NCBI RefSeq assembly: GCF_027596085.1
Contig: NC_072464.1
Coordinates: 12,032,124 to 12,096,123, forward strand
Direction of reading: 5' to 3'
DNA: 64,000 nt
DNA from: Anoplopoma fimbria
Taxonomy: Eukaryota > Chordata > Actinopteri > Perciformes > Anoplopomatidae
The notes under the pieces are model-generated. The model had not been told where the DNA came from and did no database searches. It saw only the letters and a program-made list of their open reading frames with translations. A program made the translations under genes and the position numbers. Shown here in pieces: positions 48,561-62,662 of this stretch (positions are counted from its first letter, which is position 1; every line of letters begins with the position of its first letter).

Positions 48561-50099
48561 ACTACCAGGCTGTGTGAGGTGCTGGACCCAAAAACCATTT
48601 CCTGCACTATTTCTTTTTTTTTTTTTTTTTTTTTCCCCCAATTATCATTCAGGCTTGTTTTAGGAGAGGCTTGAATGGCAGCCAAGCTCTGGTTACAACA
48701 TGCATGCATCTTGTTGCTTGTCATTCTTTTCACTTAACGAACACATGTAACCTTGCCAATAATACAGTGGGAAGCTATAGTGATTCACTCAATGCCAGCC
48801 ACACCCAGGTATCAGTGACGGTTACAGAACACAGAGGAAATTGAAGCTCTTTTTTTTATTTTTTCTCTTTTTTTTTTTTGTCGAGGAGCTTCAGGTAGAC
48901 AGCTGGCTGTGTCGGGGGGCCCCGGCCTCTGGCTGTTCAGCTGTCACTAAAGGATTCCAGCTGTGCCGGGTTGGACCGCACGGAGGGGCCCCCGGTGTGC
49001 CCCTGCAAACAGAGGAGCCACTGTTACGAGCCCCGGAGACTCTTATGAGCCAGCAGTCACAGCTCTGTGTTACACGCTTGTGGGGAATCTCAAGCAAACA
49101 AGTTCAAAGGCAGGGTGGGAAACACTCAGGGGTCTGTAAATGTCCCTCTGGCACTGTATACGGGGCCACTATGCTTTATGTCACACTGTGGCCCCTGGAA
49201 CAAGGTGGCAGCTTTTATAGCTAACTGGTTACTGTTTTGTGTGTTTGTTTGAACCTGAGTTACCTATTCAGAGGAACACACAGACCTAGACTCATGCCCG
49301 GTTGATAAACGATCCCTGGTGAAGGGGAGGATGCCTGCTGGCTGAAATAATCACTGTCTACTCTTTCATTGGGTTCTGTTTCACTGGGGCTTTGTTTAAA
49401 GAGTGTCTGGTAACATGGCATGCACGTGCAGGTCATATAAAACATGAATTTGCAGACTCTGCTTGACACACTTGGCAATAATCAAGGCAGGCGGAACTGA
49501 GTGATGACGGTGTGAGGATCAGATGTCATAAATTACTGGGCTGTATTTCAGAAATATGCCTGTTTCCATTCACTCTCCCGGTGGCAGCATTTGGTGTTGT
49601 TTCCATCGGCCAGAGGGAGTGTTAGTCTGCCGATGAGTGTACAGACAGGTGCAAATTATGAGCTTTTTAACACTCTGAGCCTGATGGTTGGGGTCCATTA
49701 GCTTCTCATAAGTAAAACAAATCTGCTTGTTGAATCCAAATCCTTTTGATTACTGTATTTCTAGCTCTAAGCGTTTATAAGTAACCAAATAATTTACGAA
49801 TAAGTTCATAGGAAAGAACTGATCTTGACCATCTTGACATTTAAATGCGTAAAAGATAAGGTGGATTACATGTTTGATCTTTAGTTTAATGACTAATTGT
49901 TCTTTCTACTAATAAAAAGCCAGACTAGATAAGGACTTGATGACGAGATTGGTTAACCTTGGAACTCAAGAAATCTGAAGACCACGCAAGTCAGTAGTGC
50001 CGAGATGATTCTTACTTCCAAAACAGGAAGATCTGCTGCTTTTACTTACCTGTTTTATATCAATTCAAATAGAATATCGTTATGTTTTGGACTGTTACT

Positions 50100-50262
50100 C
50101 AGCAAAAACAAGCAATATGAAGACGTCTGCTTGGGCGTTGGGAATTTGTGACGGACATTTTCTCCCAATTAATTAATTAAAGACTAACTGATTAACCAGT
50201 CAATCACAAAAAATAATTGATAATTGAATGGATCATGAAAATAATCGTTAGTTGCAGCCCTA
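50100..50262 (+). repeat. dispersed repeat family A, copy 4
   Basis: GAAGACGTCTGCTTGGGCG at the left and ATAATCGTTAGTTGCAGCCC at the right are the classic end of this family. The 5' half is missing. Confidence 0.7.
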
Positions 50263-51830
50263 CTGGTGAGCCTTGTGGTAACAACTCTGACAGCAGTCTG
50301 CAGTGTTTGACTGGAAACGTCTCATGAGCCTCTTCTAAGCGTCGCGCAGACCATCATCAGACAGAATTGAGTGTATCCTCTGTCCTTGGCCTATTTTTTT
50401 TTTTCTCCATGCACTCTGCTGGATTACATTATCCACTCCTTTTTTGAAATGCCTTATTCAGCTTTCAGCTTAAACTTGGCAGCACTCATTCACCTCTGCG
50501 GCGGCTGAACAACTGCCCACTGGCCTCAGTACTCTGATGAAGCACTTGGTGAGGTCTCAGAATGACATCAGCCTGCTGGAATGTGCAATGAAGAGAGAAT
50601 GAAGCAGGACACCAGGGCCTCGGGGGATCTGGCTGTGGATCCATGAGGGGTGGATCGCCGCCTGATCATGTGTCAACCCAGAGTCAACTTTAGTCAAACG
50701 CAGTCCACCACACAGGACAAACACAGAGCCACAAGGCATTTTACTCCTCCTCTTTGATTTGAATATCAGCTGGGATCCTCCATAGCTGGATGTGGCTGGG
50801 CAGCAGTTCACAACAAACCCCCACAGTCCTGTCAGATCACTTAAAGGACCGGCACCGCCATTTATTTCAACCATTATCCGCAACTTTCAGCTAACTGTTT
50901 CAACTCTTTATGATTTTTTTTTTTTTAGCTACGTTTTTTTACTCTTTTCACCCATTGCTTTTATCTAACCATTTATCCATTACCTTTAGCTCTCTATTTT
51001 AAACATTCACCTATGTGGATTTAAAAAAACTAATTTCTAGTTTTCTAAATAAGTTTAGCTACTCTACAACCTTTCAATGTATCCTGGAAACCGCAGAAGT
51101 ATTGGGTTCAAGTACCCCTTGTACAGAATGTGTGAGGCTAACAGCTGTATGAAAGTCTTTGCTGTGTATCTTTAAAAGCAACAGAGTAACATGGACACTA
51201 AGTGGTAACACTTGAATATAAATAGTTTATGTATATACAATGTTCTCTATTACAGTTTTTTACTCTTTGATTTCTGATTACTTTAGTTAACTGCTCATTC
51301 GTTTCATTGCAGTGTCCTCAAGTATTTGCCTTGATGCCCTTGAGACCAATTAAAACCCAACTGAGAATACATCTGTGTTGGTCTAAATGCCTTGCTTTTA
51401 CGACTTCGGCTATCAATTGTCAGTGTATTGACTCTTTGATTTTACACTTTGACCTTGTGATTAATTTGTCAAATGAAACTAGGGCTGCTTGATTTGGGCT
51501 TTCATGTCAAGAATATACTTGGATCCTACTTTTTTTTTTTTTTAGCAGTAATTGGTTCTCCCACAGGCAACAATTATCAGCCATTAGCGCAAGTGCAAAT
51601 ACTGCATTTTCAATTACTGTGTTAGTGTGAACCTGAAGGTTGTGCAGCCTGTCCTCTCATCTCATTTTATTTATTTTATCACCGGCTGCCTGCACCACTG
51701 ATGCTGTGTGAATGGAGGGTTGCTTACTATTTCTACTACTGTAACTCCTCAATTGCATTAGTTTGTGGTCATGCTGAATGACTGCATGTATACGTGTTTG
51801 CTTGACTTTCCTCTCTTGGTTTCTGTGCAG

Positions 51831-52037
51831 GCTGGGCAGTGAGCATTGCAGTGCAGCATGGCAGAGCCAGACCCAGAGCCAATGGCCCCTGGAGCAGGGC
51901 AGCGTCTTGGAGCCCCGGAGACTCTTGGCATCAGTACACTGGACCCCGGGCTCAAACCCCCGGCCATGCCCTCTGGACGACAGGTCACCATCAGGGTCCG
52001 CATGTTGGACGACACAGAGGAGCTCTTTGAAATCTCG
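51831..52037 (+). CDS. farp1: farp1 first coding exon (coding 51858-52037; FERM, RhoGEF and PH domain protein 1, residues 1-60)
   Basis: The acceptor TTCTGTGCAG ends at 51830. ATG 51858 has a strong context (A at -3, G at +4), and 60 codons run to the donor TCG|GTGAGC, phase 0. The protein RLGAPETLGISTLDPG, then PSGRQVTIRVRMLDDTEELF, matches human FARP1 (RLGAPENSGISTLERG, then PSGKLVSIKIQMLDDTQEAF). FARP1 is a FERM-RhoGEF-PH protein acting at the plasma membrane in dendrite and synapse growth. Only the N-terminal tail and the first strand of the FERM F1 lobe are here; the rest lies beyond the window. FARP2 fits less well. Its place downstream of rap2a agrees with 13q32 synteny. Confidence 0.93.
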
Positions 52038-55000
52038 GTGAGCTATTAAAGCCTTCTTGCTCAGACACATTTCTAGATTAGAATACTAATGTCAGATTGG
52101 GACTCCTCATTATAGCACAGTAGCCAATAAGCATACCCAGTTCTCATCATAGCAGCTGCAGTGTGGAAACAGGTTGGCATGGCAACAGCATGACGTTAAG
52201 TTGTTGAATGCATGGATGAAACTGGAGGAATCATTTTAGTGTGTCAGGGTTCCTCCAGCTTATTGTAGGTATTTCTTCACTGCTTCTTAATCTCCCAAAC
52301 TGTCGCACAGCCGTTGTATAAATGTCATATATTACCACACATTTCTTCTTCCAATGTGTCCACCTGACAAGCTCTCAGGATATTATTTGGGAAACATGGA
52401 AACCATTTTATTTCACAGTTCTCTCCCACATCGGTGTGTTGATGACGTGTGAGAATCCATGCGCTTTCTTAGATAATGTGATGAAAGCAGGCTGGAACAC
52501 AGAAGAGGCGACAATACTTTGTCTTTGAATGAGCAAAGCTGCCATTTCAATTCCATTCATGATTTCAGGATTTAGAGGATTAGCTTTCTCATCACAGAGA
52601 TCTGCATTTAGACGTTCATGTCGAAGCCATTTGCACAGATTATGTTGAAGTTCAGCTAAAATTAGATAATAATTGTGAATGTCATATTACATGCAGATTT
52701 ATTCAAGCTCTACAAACTGAATGTTTATAGAAGCACATCATTTGCAAAAATCATCCTAAATGAAAGTTGAATTTGAAAATCATTTTGATTGTATGTTTTA
52801 TTCTTCACTTTTTCCAAGGTTAAGGCTGTAGATATACCATAGCGTTCTTATATCATTATCATTCTTTAGTGAAGTTTTGCCTGTGTAAAGATTGATATAT
52901 CATATTCCTCTGAGCTTCATTGTTGTCCGAAAACTATTAAAAAATGATTAGCCAAATAAATCAGCCACATCATTGCACTGATCATATTGAGAGACAAGCT
53001 TATGTTTTGTTGGTTTTGTTGGGGGTTTTTTGACGAAAAGAAAAATATAGAATAATGCCAACATTTTCCTTGAAAGCGAAGAGAAAACCAGCATTTCTCT
53101 GAACTTGTGGTGTTTTGGAAAGCCGTCCTCGGTCCTTGGCGGAAACACAGCGTAGAGTGAGTGAAAAGACTGTTATTTGTCTTAGAATAGCAAAACAAGT
53201 CACACTCTGTGACCACAGTCCTTCCTGCCTGGAAGAGAAGAACGAGATGAGTAGCTAGAGGAAAGTGAGAAGTGGTGATTGAGGGAGACAGATAGAGCAG
53301 CAGCCACAGAGGACCCTTTAAATTTATGTGAATGAGGCTCGGCGCTAATGCTGATGAGCTTTACTGACAGTTGGTGAGTGTGCAGGGTAGGGTGGATGTG
53401 TCTTCTGGCGGTTCCCCAAGGCAGTATGGGTAAATGTTGCTCCTAAAGCGGGCAGCGGAGAGCTCCCTGTACATGACTGCTAATCTTTCTTGTGGTATCA
53501 TGTGTTGTACTTAATACTTAAGGCTTACTAGATCATCACATTCAGGTCCTGTTTGATTGCCCTAAATTAAACCCAGATTACTTTTTGTGTACTTTGGGTT
53601 AAGTGATGCAATAAAACCTGTTGTTTTTTTTGTTATACTAGACAAGATCCTTCATGTTCTCACTCAGTACACTGTTTTTAAGATGACGAGCAGATGTGCT
53701 GCATCTACTTTGCCTTTTCTCCGGTTAGAATGATCAGTACACCAATACTGGCCTTTCAAAATTTAATATCATCCAGCCAGTAATGCCTGCATCTTATAGG
53801 AGGGAGAGCAGGTGATGAAAGGATTTATTCAGCCTGCTTCAGGGCTCGTAATCTGTGAAAACCTGCAGTGAAATTCTATCCTCTAAGGAGATATCTACCT
53901 CAGAGTTTTGTTAGCATGCAGTAGATTTTTAATGGAGTTTTGGTGTCCCAAAGTCTGAGTGTTTTAAGATCGCTCAATCTTCCAAAGAGCACTCGCATTC
54001 AGGCTTTTCATTTTTTGACATTGTTAATCTGTCATTTGCTTGGTCTGTATCTTCTTAATTCCACTTGCTGTCAGGTTTCATAAAGTTTGATACAGAGATC
54101 ACAAAACGACATCCCGGTCCTTAAAATAAAAAAGATTCTCGTTGAGTGTTTGGACAAATGTTGCACAGCAGGTGTAATGCATACATGGCCCTTGCTCTTC
54201 CCATAAGTGTGCCTTCTTGTGGACGTAGCAAGCCCCACAATGATGATGATGTTGTTGGTGATGGTGAGCTAGAAACAGCTGTTGCTGCAGCAGACATGCC
54301 GGGCAGAGACAAGCTGAAGTATCGCTCTGGAGACGGTAACAAAAGGCCCCCGCTAACAGAAAGCTTTATCCATGCTCAATTTAACACACATTATTTGCTC
54401 CATCTCAAGTCAGCAATTGAGATAAAAATCTCAGCAGGCTAGATATTGTCTTTGCCTAGAGGTATGCAAGGGGAACATCATCTTCAGTCATCAGCTAACA
54501 TTCGGGGCGGAAAGATCTGTTATCTTTTCAACAAAAAACAATGAAAAACATGAGAATTTCTTACATTTAGTTCAGCGTTGCTTCTAAAAACAGAAGCGGG
54601 GTAAATATTATACGTGGTGAGTTAATGAAGATAAGACCCTTTTGATCCCCTAGATTCCTTACACGGATTTGATTTGGCTATAAGGATGTTTTGGATGCTA
54701 GGAGTGAGTCGCTCAACTTTACCAGTAACGTCTTTTCCTTTACATCAGCTACATCCCAGAGAAATCTCAGATTTTTTGCTCCAGCCGAGATGGAGGATAC
54801 AAGAAACATACGTCAAATTGGCTCAGATCCTGCTGATAATTATCTCTCCCCTGCAGCAGCGAAGTGAGATAAGTGCATGGTCCACAAACCACATTTGTCA
54901 AGCAATTATCTAGTCCTTTATTTCGCAGCAGGAACATACAGTATTATGAGAAGAGGCAGTTCATTTTAGGTGATTTCATAGTCAGATGGACTCAAGTTAG

Positions 55001-56120
55001 GCTTTTTTTTTATGTGTCTCTTTAAAAAAACATAAAGTGGCTAACCTCACCCTGTAACTGATACCTGAGGCTTCAGTTCCTGCTTCTCTCGTTCAGAGCG
55101 GTAAGTTTCCACCTCAGCGGGCAGAATATCAGATGGTTGAGGAACAAAAAGGGACCACTGAGCCACGGAGCCATCTCATGGGTCAAATACCATACTGTGG
55201 CCTACTTAGCACTCAGGCTGTGAACACACTTGAGTTGATGCTGATTATGTTTGTCTGAACAAACTTGGAAAAAATAAGTACACTTTAGCCAAAATATTGG
55301 TTTGGTTGCACTTTTTCCATTATTATTATTTTTAAATTAAAATGGACAGCTTGCTTCTGTCCAATTTGCTCGTGCAGAGTTCAGTGGAGCAGGAAACTGT
55401 AGCCCTCAGTCTGTCCTGCCATCCTCGGGCAAACATACACTGACTCAGCCTGCACTGATGTTTTGACGCTTATGTTCGCTGATGGCTGGTCTCGGTTTGG
55501 CAGAGGTTGTCTGTGAGGAGTGTGATTGTAGTGTAGATTTAGGGGTTAGGAGGTGGGGGATGGGATGATGAAGGCAGAGCGGAGAGGAGAGAGTCATGCT
55601 CATTCCTGTGAATGAAAGAAACAGTCAGGCTCCATTAGCCGGACCTTATGGCTAGAATACTAATGAATAAAACCTAACATGTAATGTTCCACTTCCCATT
55701 TAATACTGACGTTACAACACAGACGTTCTCCATTGGAAATTCAGACACAACTCTCTCTCTCTCTCATGTTGAGCTACTACTTCTGTCCTTCCTCTCTAAA
55801 ACTATAATGAGCCACTGAGGACTGCAGTTTGTCCACTCCAGCCATCTCTTTGTCCATTACAGTCACGGTACAGAACCTTTTAGAAGGCTACAGTGCAGAG
55901 GGAAATATTGAATCCATTAATTACAGACACTTCATCTCTTGGCATTTTAATTTGCTTTCCATATGAGTTTTTTTACCCAGCACAGTCTCATTAAACTACA
56001 ATATATTACTTTTGCTTTCTTAATTACCGATAAAGTTTACAGCAAATGAATACACAAGCACGGAAAAACAGATTTTCAACCAAACTTGGCTGAGCCACCG
56101 CTTGGATCCAATCTGTAATA

Positions 56121-56604
56121 TTTCAACAGTTAGATTGATGACCATGAACATTTATGGCTCGGTGAGGTTGAATCTGAAATACTTTGTGATCCCCTGACTT
56201 TTCCTCTTGCACCGCCAGCAGGTCCAGCTAATCACTTATCCAGAAAAATATGCAATAACTTAAATAATCTAATATTAAATAACATCTTTATGGACTGTTT
56301 CAACCCTTTTGTATTCATGGTTTCCTAATAACTTTGATGAGCACCTGACTTTTCATGCAGCTTCATCATCGGGTGAACATTTTCATTTTACTTTTTATGG
56401 GTGAATACTTGCAAAACTAATGAAATTCTCATGAGCCTCATTTGTAATTTAGGTTTAGTTTCAGCACGTTAAACCAGGATGGTTACCATGACCTGCTAAA
56501 CATCAGTATGTACATCAGCATTGTCATTGTGAACCTTTTAGCACAGCTTTTAGTGAGTACAGCCCCACAGAGCCGCTGGCTTGGCTGTACACTCTCAGTC
56601 TCAC
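56121..56604 (+). repeat. dispersed repeat family B, copy 2
   Basis: GATCCCCTGACTTTTCCTC, GCAAAACTAATGAAATTCTC, CTGCTAAACATCAGTATGT and GGCTTGGCTGTACACTC are in the same order as in family B. More diverged than the copy at 29.4 kb. Confidence 0.6.
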
Positions 56605-57967
56605 ATCCACAGTAAGGTCACAAGATATTGTACATCATTAGAGTAAAGATGTTCTCCATTTTGTTTTCTGATCAAAGCATGTAGTCGGTTGGCAGTATCA
56701 GAGCTGACTGTGGAGGCGTTACAGCATCAGCTTTTGATCAGTGACTTCAGATTACAAATCAGCGGATTAAAGATGTTTTTGGACGGCCCTCCTAGTTGTG
56801 TTTGTACTCAGTTGGATATCGCCCTCTGATAATCCATCATTATACCATATAACACTCTAATCAGTCCACAGATAGTAGACAACAATGAAGCCTACATTAC
56901 CTTATAGGAGCTTCTTAAATACCTCACCAATGTAAAGCCTTATCCACATCGTGGCAGGAAGCATGTCTGAGGTCGACCCACTGAGTCACAATCGTATTTG
57001 CTACAGAGTTCATGTGACAGGGTGTAATTCATCTCTCACTGAGATGCTGACCACGCTGTCCGTTATCTCAATGTATCATCCCAACGCTTGGATCCAAAGA
57101 TTATCACTACCTTTTCCAACATTTGTCACAGCAGAGTAGATACACGAGTGTGCACGGAGTGAGATATGAGATAAAATCACCTTTGCTTGTAGTATTCAAC
57201 CTATTTTTGGCCACAGACAGTTGATGCTTTGGCTGATTTTTTTTATTATTTTCCCCATTCCCATAACTAAAGCGTGTTAACAGGGCAGCGGGGATCACCC
57301 AGTCTAAAATTAGGCTATGTCGCCAATGGAAGGATCTGCAAGCTAAAGAGCAAGACTCTACCATCATCCCAACAGTTGCCACTCTACACCCCATATGCTG
57401 TCACCCATTCACTGTGAGGGGAAGCAATTAGAACAGCTCCAGTGTGCCTTGTTGTCCGCTGAATGGAAACGAGGTCCTGACTTAATGAGCAGAAACCATG
57501 ATGAAGGGCTTCTTTCTACTCTGTCTTCAACAACTTCAGTACGGTTGTTCAATGACTGACTGATCAGCAGGGTGGTGGAGGAGGAGGAGTTGGGATGTTT
57601 CTGCTGTTGGTGCCACATTTAGATCATTGCCCAAATGCACACAGAGTCAGCTATAAGAAGTGCATATGTAGCCACATTTACACTGCGGATTTGGGTACCA
57701 ATTACTTAATAAATTGGATTGGCTAATGCTCCGCTTACTGTTCAAAGTGCTCATTAAATGTGACCACCATACTAGTACCATTAGCATATAATACAATAAA
57801 TTAATTACTTGAATCTTTGTGTAAATTATGTTTTCATTTTGAAGAATCTACACACCATAGACCTTTTCCTTTACAGCAGTAAATGTTTATTCTGTCAAAG
57901 ATTATTAAAAATGTCAGTTATAGTAATTTAAAGTAAATAGTAGACAGAAAAGAGCAAATACTGATGC

Positions 57968-58258
57968 AGAGCTGAAATGATTAACTGATTAATCGATTAG
58001 ATAGTTGCCAGAAAAAACGTACTGTTTTGTAACTCCAGCTTCTCACTTGGGAATTTATTGCTTTTCTTTGTCTTATGGGATTGTAAATTGCTGTCAAGTT
58101 TTGGGTTTAGGGACTGTTGTTCAAACAAAAAAGCTTTTTAACTGCAATACATTGGGCTCTAGGAAATTATGTTCATGGTCATTTTTCTCACTATGTTCAG
58201 ATATTTTATCGACCAAACAATGAATAGTTTAATTGGGAAAATAGTCTTCTGATAAGTC
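57968..58258 (+). repeat. dispersed repeat family A, copy 5
   Basis: CAGAGCTGAAATGATTAACT, then TAATCGATTAGATAGTTGCC and a right part with CGACCAAACAATGAATAG. Diverged copy next to family C. Confidence 0.65.
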
Positions 58259-58324
58259 AATACTGAAGATAAACATTAGTTATTATTGATACAGTGTTAT
58301 CAGGGATTTATGGGGACATCATGC

Positions 58325-58580
58325 TTTAAAGGAATTATTCAAAATTTTGGGATAAACATTTCCTCACTTTCTTGTTGAGAGTTATGTGAGAAGATAACAC
58401 TCTCATGTTTGTACATTATATATGAAGCTACAGCCAGCAGCCTAGCTTAGCTTAGCATAAAGACTAGAAATGGGAGGGAACAGCTATCCTGGCTCTGATT
58501 TAACCAAATCTGCTTCTAAAACTCGGTAATTAACATGCATATTTTACAATGGGTTATATACCAGACTTTTTCTACATAAT
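58325..58580 (+). repeat. dispersed repeat family C
   Basis: TTTAAAGGAATTATTCAAAA, CTTTCTTGTTGAGAGTTATG, AGCTTAGCTTAGCATAAAGA and GCTATCCTGGCTCTG are hallmark words of a repeat widespread in acanthomorph fishes. This is part of the evidence for the host group. Confidence 0.7.
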
Positions 58581-60261
58581 TTGTACAAGTTTGTCTTAAG
58601 ATTTAATTCTTCTCCATTGATCATACTATAATTGTATATCCTAAAGCACATGTTCAGATTTGCAGACAGTTAGAGAGGGAAAACCACTCCTGATTAAGTA
58701 AGCTTTTGCATGGCTACATTTTTGTTACATTGTTTATGTATGCCGTTATTAGAAAGTATTAATCTTGTAATAATCTGCATAAACACTAACTGGCACCATC
58801 ATAATCAATAATGCAATTCAAGCTCACATGTATGTGGAAGAACACTCGGAGGGATTTCCTCTTTTGCATGACAGCCACTGCACGGTGAAACATGTCAGCA
58901 TAATTGAAATTCGAGCAACACATTCTTTTTGCACATTACAGACCAGCAAAGGCCCTCAGTATCTCATGTTCCATTTTCAAACACGACATGTCGACTGTAA
59001 CGAAGGCAGAGCTCAGAGGGAGGAAGGCGGTCTAGTCTCGACTCTTGAAGCAGTGTGCTAAATCCTGTTAAACTCAGAGCTGTGTGGGGACACGGTCTGC
59101 TTCCCCAGCCTCATGGCGCTTTAGTGGGGTAAACTGACAGAGGGTGTTGGTTGAATTATTTTGCCACAGAGGATGATTTTCTTGATGAGCTGTCATTGGT
59201 AGAATATGAAAACAAATTGGATTTGATTGGCTGTTAGAGTATTTGGGAGAATGCTGCATGAGCCGTGAAGCCCAGAGCAACAAATCCAACCCTCTCCTAC
59301 CGTTTACACCATTTCAAGGAGTTTTCTAAACCCATTACTGTCACTCCCCATTCCCTAATATGAGTCATGCACAAGTAACAGTGAGATCTATTAAGATTGT
59401 GCTGTGACTGCAGCGTTCCCCTGATGCAGATGGCCATTTTTAGGTTCATAAAATGTGCCTCTGTTGAGCAGAATGAATTTAAAAGGAGCTACAGGAGCAA
59501 ACTGTTAGAAAGCTGCGAGGAGATGGTCACCATGGCAATCTCCCCCCTCCCTTCCTTTTTAGTAATCTGGTTTTAACAGAGAGTTGTGAATGAAAGATTG
59601 TTAGAGACAGTGTACAGACAAATAGCGCCTCTCTGATTTTATCTCCCATGTCACCTTGAACGTGTTTGCAGCCTCACTGTGGAGACAATCAGAGAGAGAC
59701 CTTGATACAGCAAGGATACTGGGAATTACCGGCATCCAGACATCTGATGTTTGTCAATGCTGTCTGTTCAGCTAACACATTACATTTGTTCTCTTTTGGG
59801 AGCCCTAGAATAGAAACACATCTTGTTTCTATTCTTTAAGACAGCTATCCCAATAGTATTGAATTAGCCCACTAAGCTGTTGTTATTCTTTCTCTTATTC
59901 TCTGTGGCCTTCTGCCATGGAAAGAAATTCTTTGTCATTCATCATCCCTCCCTCTGCTGCTAGAAAGCACCTTGTTGGCACGACTGCCACAACCTTTGAG
60001 CTGTGTGTGAATATTCACCCTTCTGAGCTGGTAGTGTGGATCCTTGCATGATGCCCTCTCTGTGATCATACATTGCTATGAATTTCAACGCTATGCGACT
60101 TCATGTTTGAAAAGGCCACATGGAATCACGCTGGTCCATGTGTGGGTTGCCATGGCTACATATAGAGTCGGACGAGGAGCGTCTGAGCCGGTTGCCATGC
60201 TGCAGACTTCTGTCTTCCACTGATATCTGCCGAGGAGGGCAGGAGGAGCGGGGGGGGGGGT

Positions 60262-60297
60262 ATACATGCAGAGCACTAATACATGCAGAGCACTAAC
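60262..60297 (+). repeat. 2 x 17-bp tandem duplication
   Basis: ACATGCAGAGCACTAAT occurs twice in a row (last base differs), directly after a G10 run. Confidence 0.9.
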
Positions 60298-62627
60298 ACT
60301 AGCATGGGGACACGCTGCTGCACACCAATTATGACTAACATATTCAGGAGACACTGCCTACCTCGCTGTGGGCTCTGGATGCGTGTGCAAGTTGCTTTTA
60401 GATATTCAAATCCCCTTTCTTAAAATATGACTGACAATAAGGTTTGAGGGATTATTAGCTCGTTTTGGTTACAGTGCCGATTAACCCAGTTTCCCTGAAA
60501 GATGGCATTGTGTTTTGGGGGGAGGGGTCATATGCTTGGTGTCACTGTAAAAAAATAAATTTGAATAAAGAACGTGTGTGTGCTCCTGTAGATTCAGTTC
60601 TGTGGTGGTTTTTGGAGGCTCACATATGCAGCACATAGATGAAAGCTTTCCTATTTTAGGCTTTCCTCTGGTGAATGATACAAATTGATGATGGAAAATA
60701 TTGAAAGTGTTTGGCAATGTGAGTGTGGCATTGCATCGTTCTTGCACTGTCTGAAAATATTCTCATGCTTTCCTAACATGAACTCTGAACCCCTTGGTTG
60801 CCTTTCTCTCATGGCATGAAATTGAATTCCAGCAGCTGAATGAGGTTGGGGGGGGGGGGAGTGGTTGTTTTTCCCACGCGCCATCTTCCTCCCTCACATC
60901 CTGAAATGTAATTGGGTCGTGAAGAATGAGAGACACAGGAGAGGAGCAACTGAGGAAATTATGTGGTGGCGGCTGATGGTTTAGAATACTAACATGCTAG
61001 AGGATGCTCGAAATGTAATACTTTCATTTGAGTCCTAAAGATAAACCGATTTTCATAAGATTAATTTATTTAAATTCAACTGTTGTTTTTTTTTATCTTT
61101 AGTGTCTTATTTTCACAATAACCAGTAATCTCCCAGCTATGACATACTGACTTCACAGTACATATCTCATTCTCCCATCCACCTATATAAGTCCGGTATA
61201 CCTAGGATCGCTATGTTTTTTTGGGGGGGGGATTTACATGTGCAGCCTCAGAATGTGGTTTCTTTTTTCCGTCTCATCTCGTCTACAGCAGTGTTTGAAG
61301 AGTGGCAGTATTTTGTAACAGTGGATAAATAATATGACTGAATGCTTGTCCATCACCAACCCAGAGTTTTTCCATATGGTTAGGGTATTCTTCACAGCAT
61401 GCTGGGAATTATACATCTGGTTGGAATGTGCATAACTAAACGGTGCGATACCCTGTCATAAATACTTGTTGCATATTTCCTTTGAGAGATGCTGCAACCA
61501 AAAGAAAGACTTTTGAAAAGAGAACGTGGGGGATTTCTATTGCAGGAGTGTGAGCAATTGATCATTGTTTGAATGGTTAAAACCTCCATCATATGTCTCC
61601 TCTCCATTTTCCATAAAGCACAAGCAAACAGCCGCGTTGTAAACACGGCTTAAGTGGTTCAATCCTACGTAGAGAAAGCCATTTACTCTGCATCATTCAT
61701 GCAGTTTCCTGGAAGGACACCCAGCACAGAGCCTCCGATGAAAGCCGTCACTACTGTCAGGTTTTGTCTGGCACCATTATGCCGCACTGCTTTTCTATAC
61801 TGTGCACAGGTGCGTTGTGAAAAGTGATGCCTTTTATAATAGGTCTTGTTCCTATGGTAACCAAGATGGATGTCCTTTTGTGGAAGATCCTCATGTTGGT
61901 TTGGTTCAGACAGCAATGAAGTCGACTCTGCCCGCGTGATCGTTTGTCAATTGACAAAGAAAGGATGAGGCGTATGCAAACATAACCTGTGATCTCTTTT
62001 TAGACACGCAAAGGTGGATCCTTTGACTTTTTATGCAAATACATTATTCCATTGAATGTCAGCCTTTGATGACAGCGTTCTGATCCTTTAATTAAGCTCT
62101 TGAACTGTGGCACTGTATCCCACTGGCTTACCAGCAGGCATCCCAGTACATGATGGGTGTGGCAGCAGTGCTGCTCCATCTAGCCTCCACTCTCTCTCTC
62201 TCTGTGTGTCATGTCCTCCTGGTCTCAAATAAAGGGTGAACCCCTCGTGGGAACCGGTTTGCCTCAGCTGCTCAGCAGCTTCACAGCAGCACTGGTCCTC
62301 TTCAATGAATTATGAATTTCTCATTGAGATTCAGAGGGCTAATTAACATGTCAGACCCGACCAGCAGTGTGATATCATGGGATTATCCTTATCCTGCGGT
62401 GCCGTATTTTACTCCAGGGGCTCTGGCTTCACCTTCTCCTGAAACGTTCTTATCAGTTAGACAGATATAACCGTGTGCTGCACCACATATGCTGCTCTTC
62501 TTTCACTCATTCTTTATTTTCTGCCATGTCTCAGTGGTAATTAAAACACAAATCGCTGCATTTCACCCTGGCTCTGTTTTTCGGTCAGTGCGGTAGCTCT
62601 GCCTGCAGTGAAGTCATTCCCATGATG

Positions 62628-62629
<2 letters not shown>

Positions 62630-62661
<32 letters not shown>
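62630..62661 (+). repeat. poly(T) run, 32 nt
   Basis: Uninterrupted T. Confidence 0.95.

Positions 62662-62662
<1 letters not shown>

Larger units (their letters stand above)
48067..51830 (+). other. farp1: probable farp1 first intron
   Basis: It contains an ACATT pentanucleotide repeat (48534-48560), poly(T) at about 48610-48633, a family A repeat (about 50100-50262) and an isolated GC-rich island at 48890-49060. No recognised exon. Confidence 0.5.

Noticed and set aside
48841..49224. 127-codon open frame after a poly(T) run
   Set aside because: Begins with a Phe run from poly(T), shows no domain, and lies in the presumed farp1 intron. The GC-rich part is kept only as a curiosity.
54146..54442. 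98-codon open frame in the farp1 intron
   Set aside because: No match to FARP1 or another family I know, and not flanked by good splice signals; better read as possible non-coding element.
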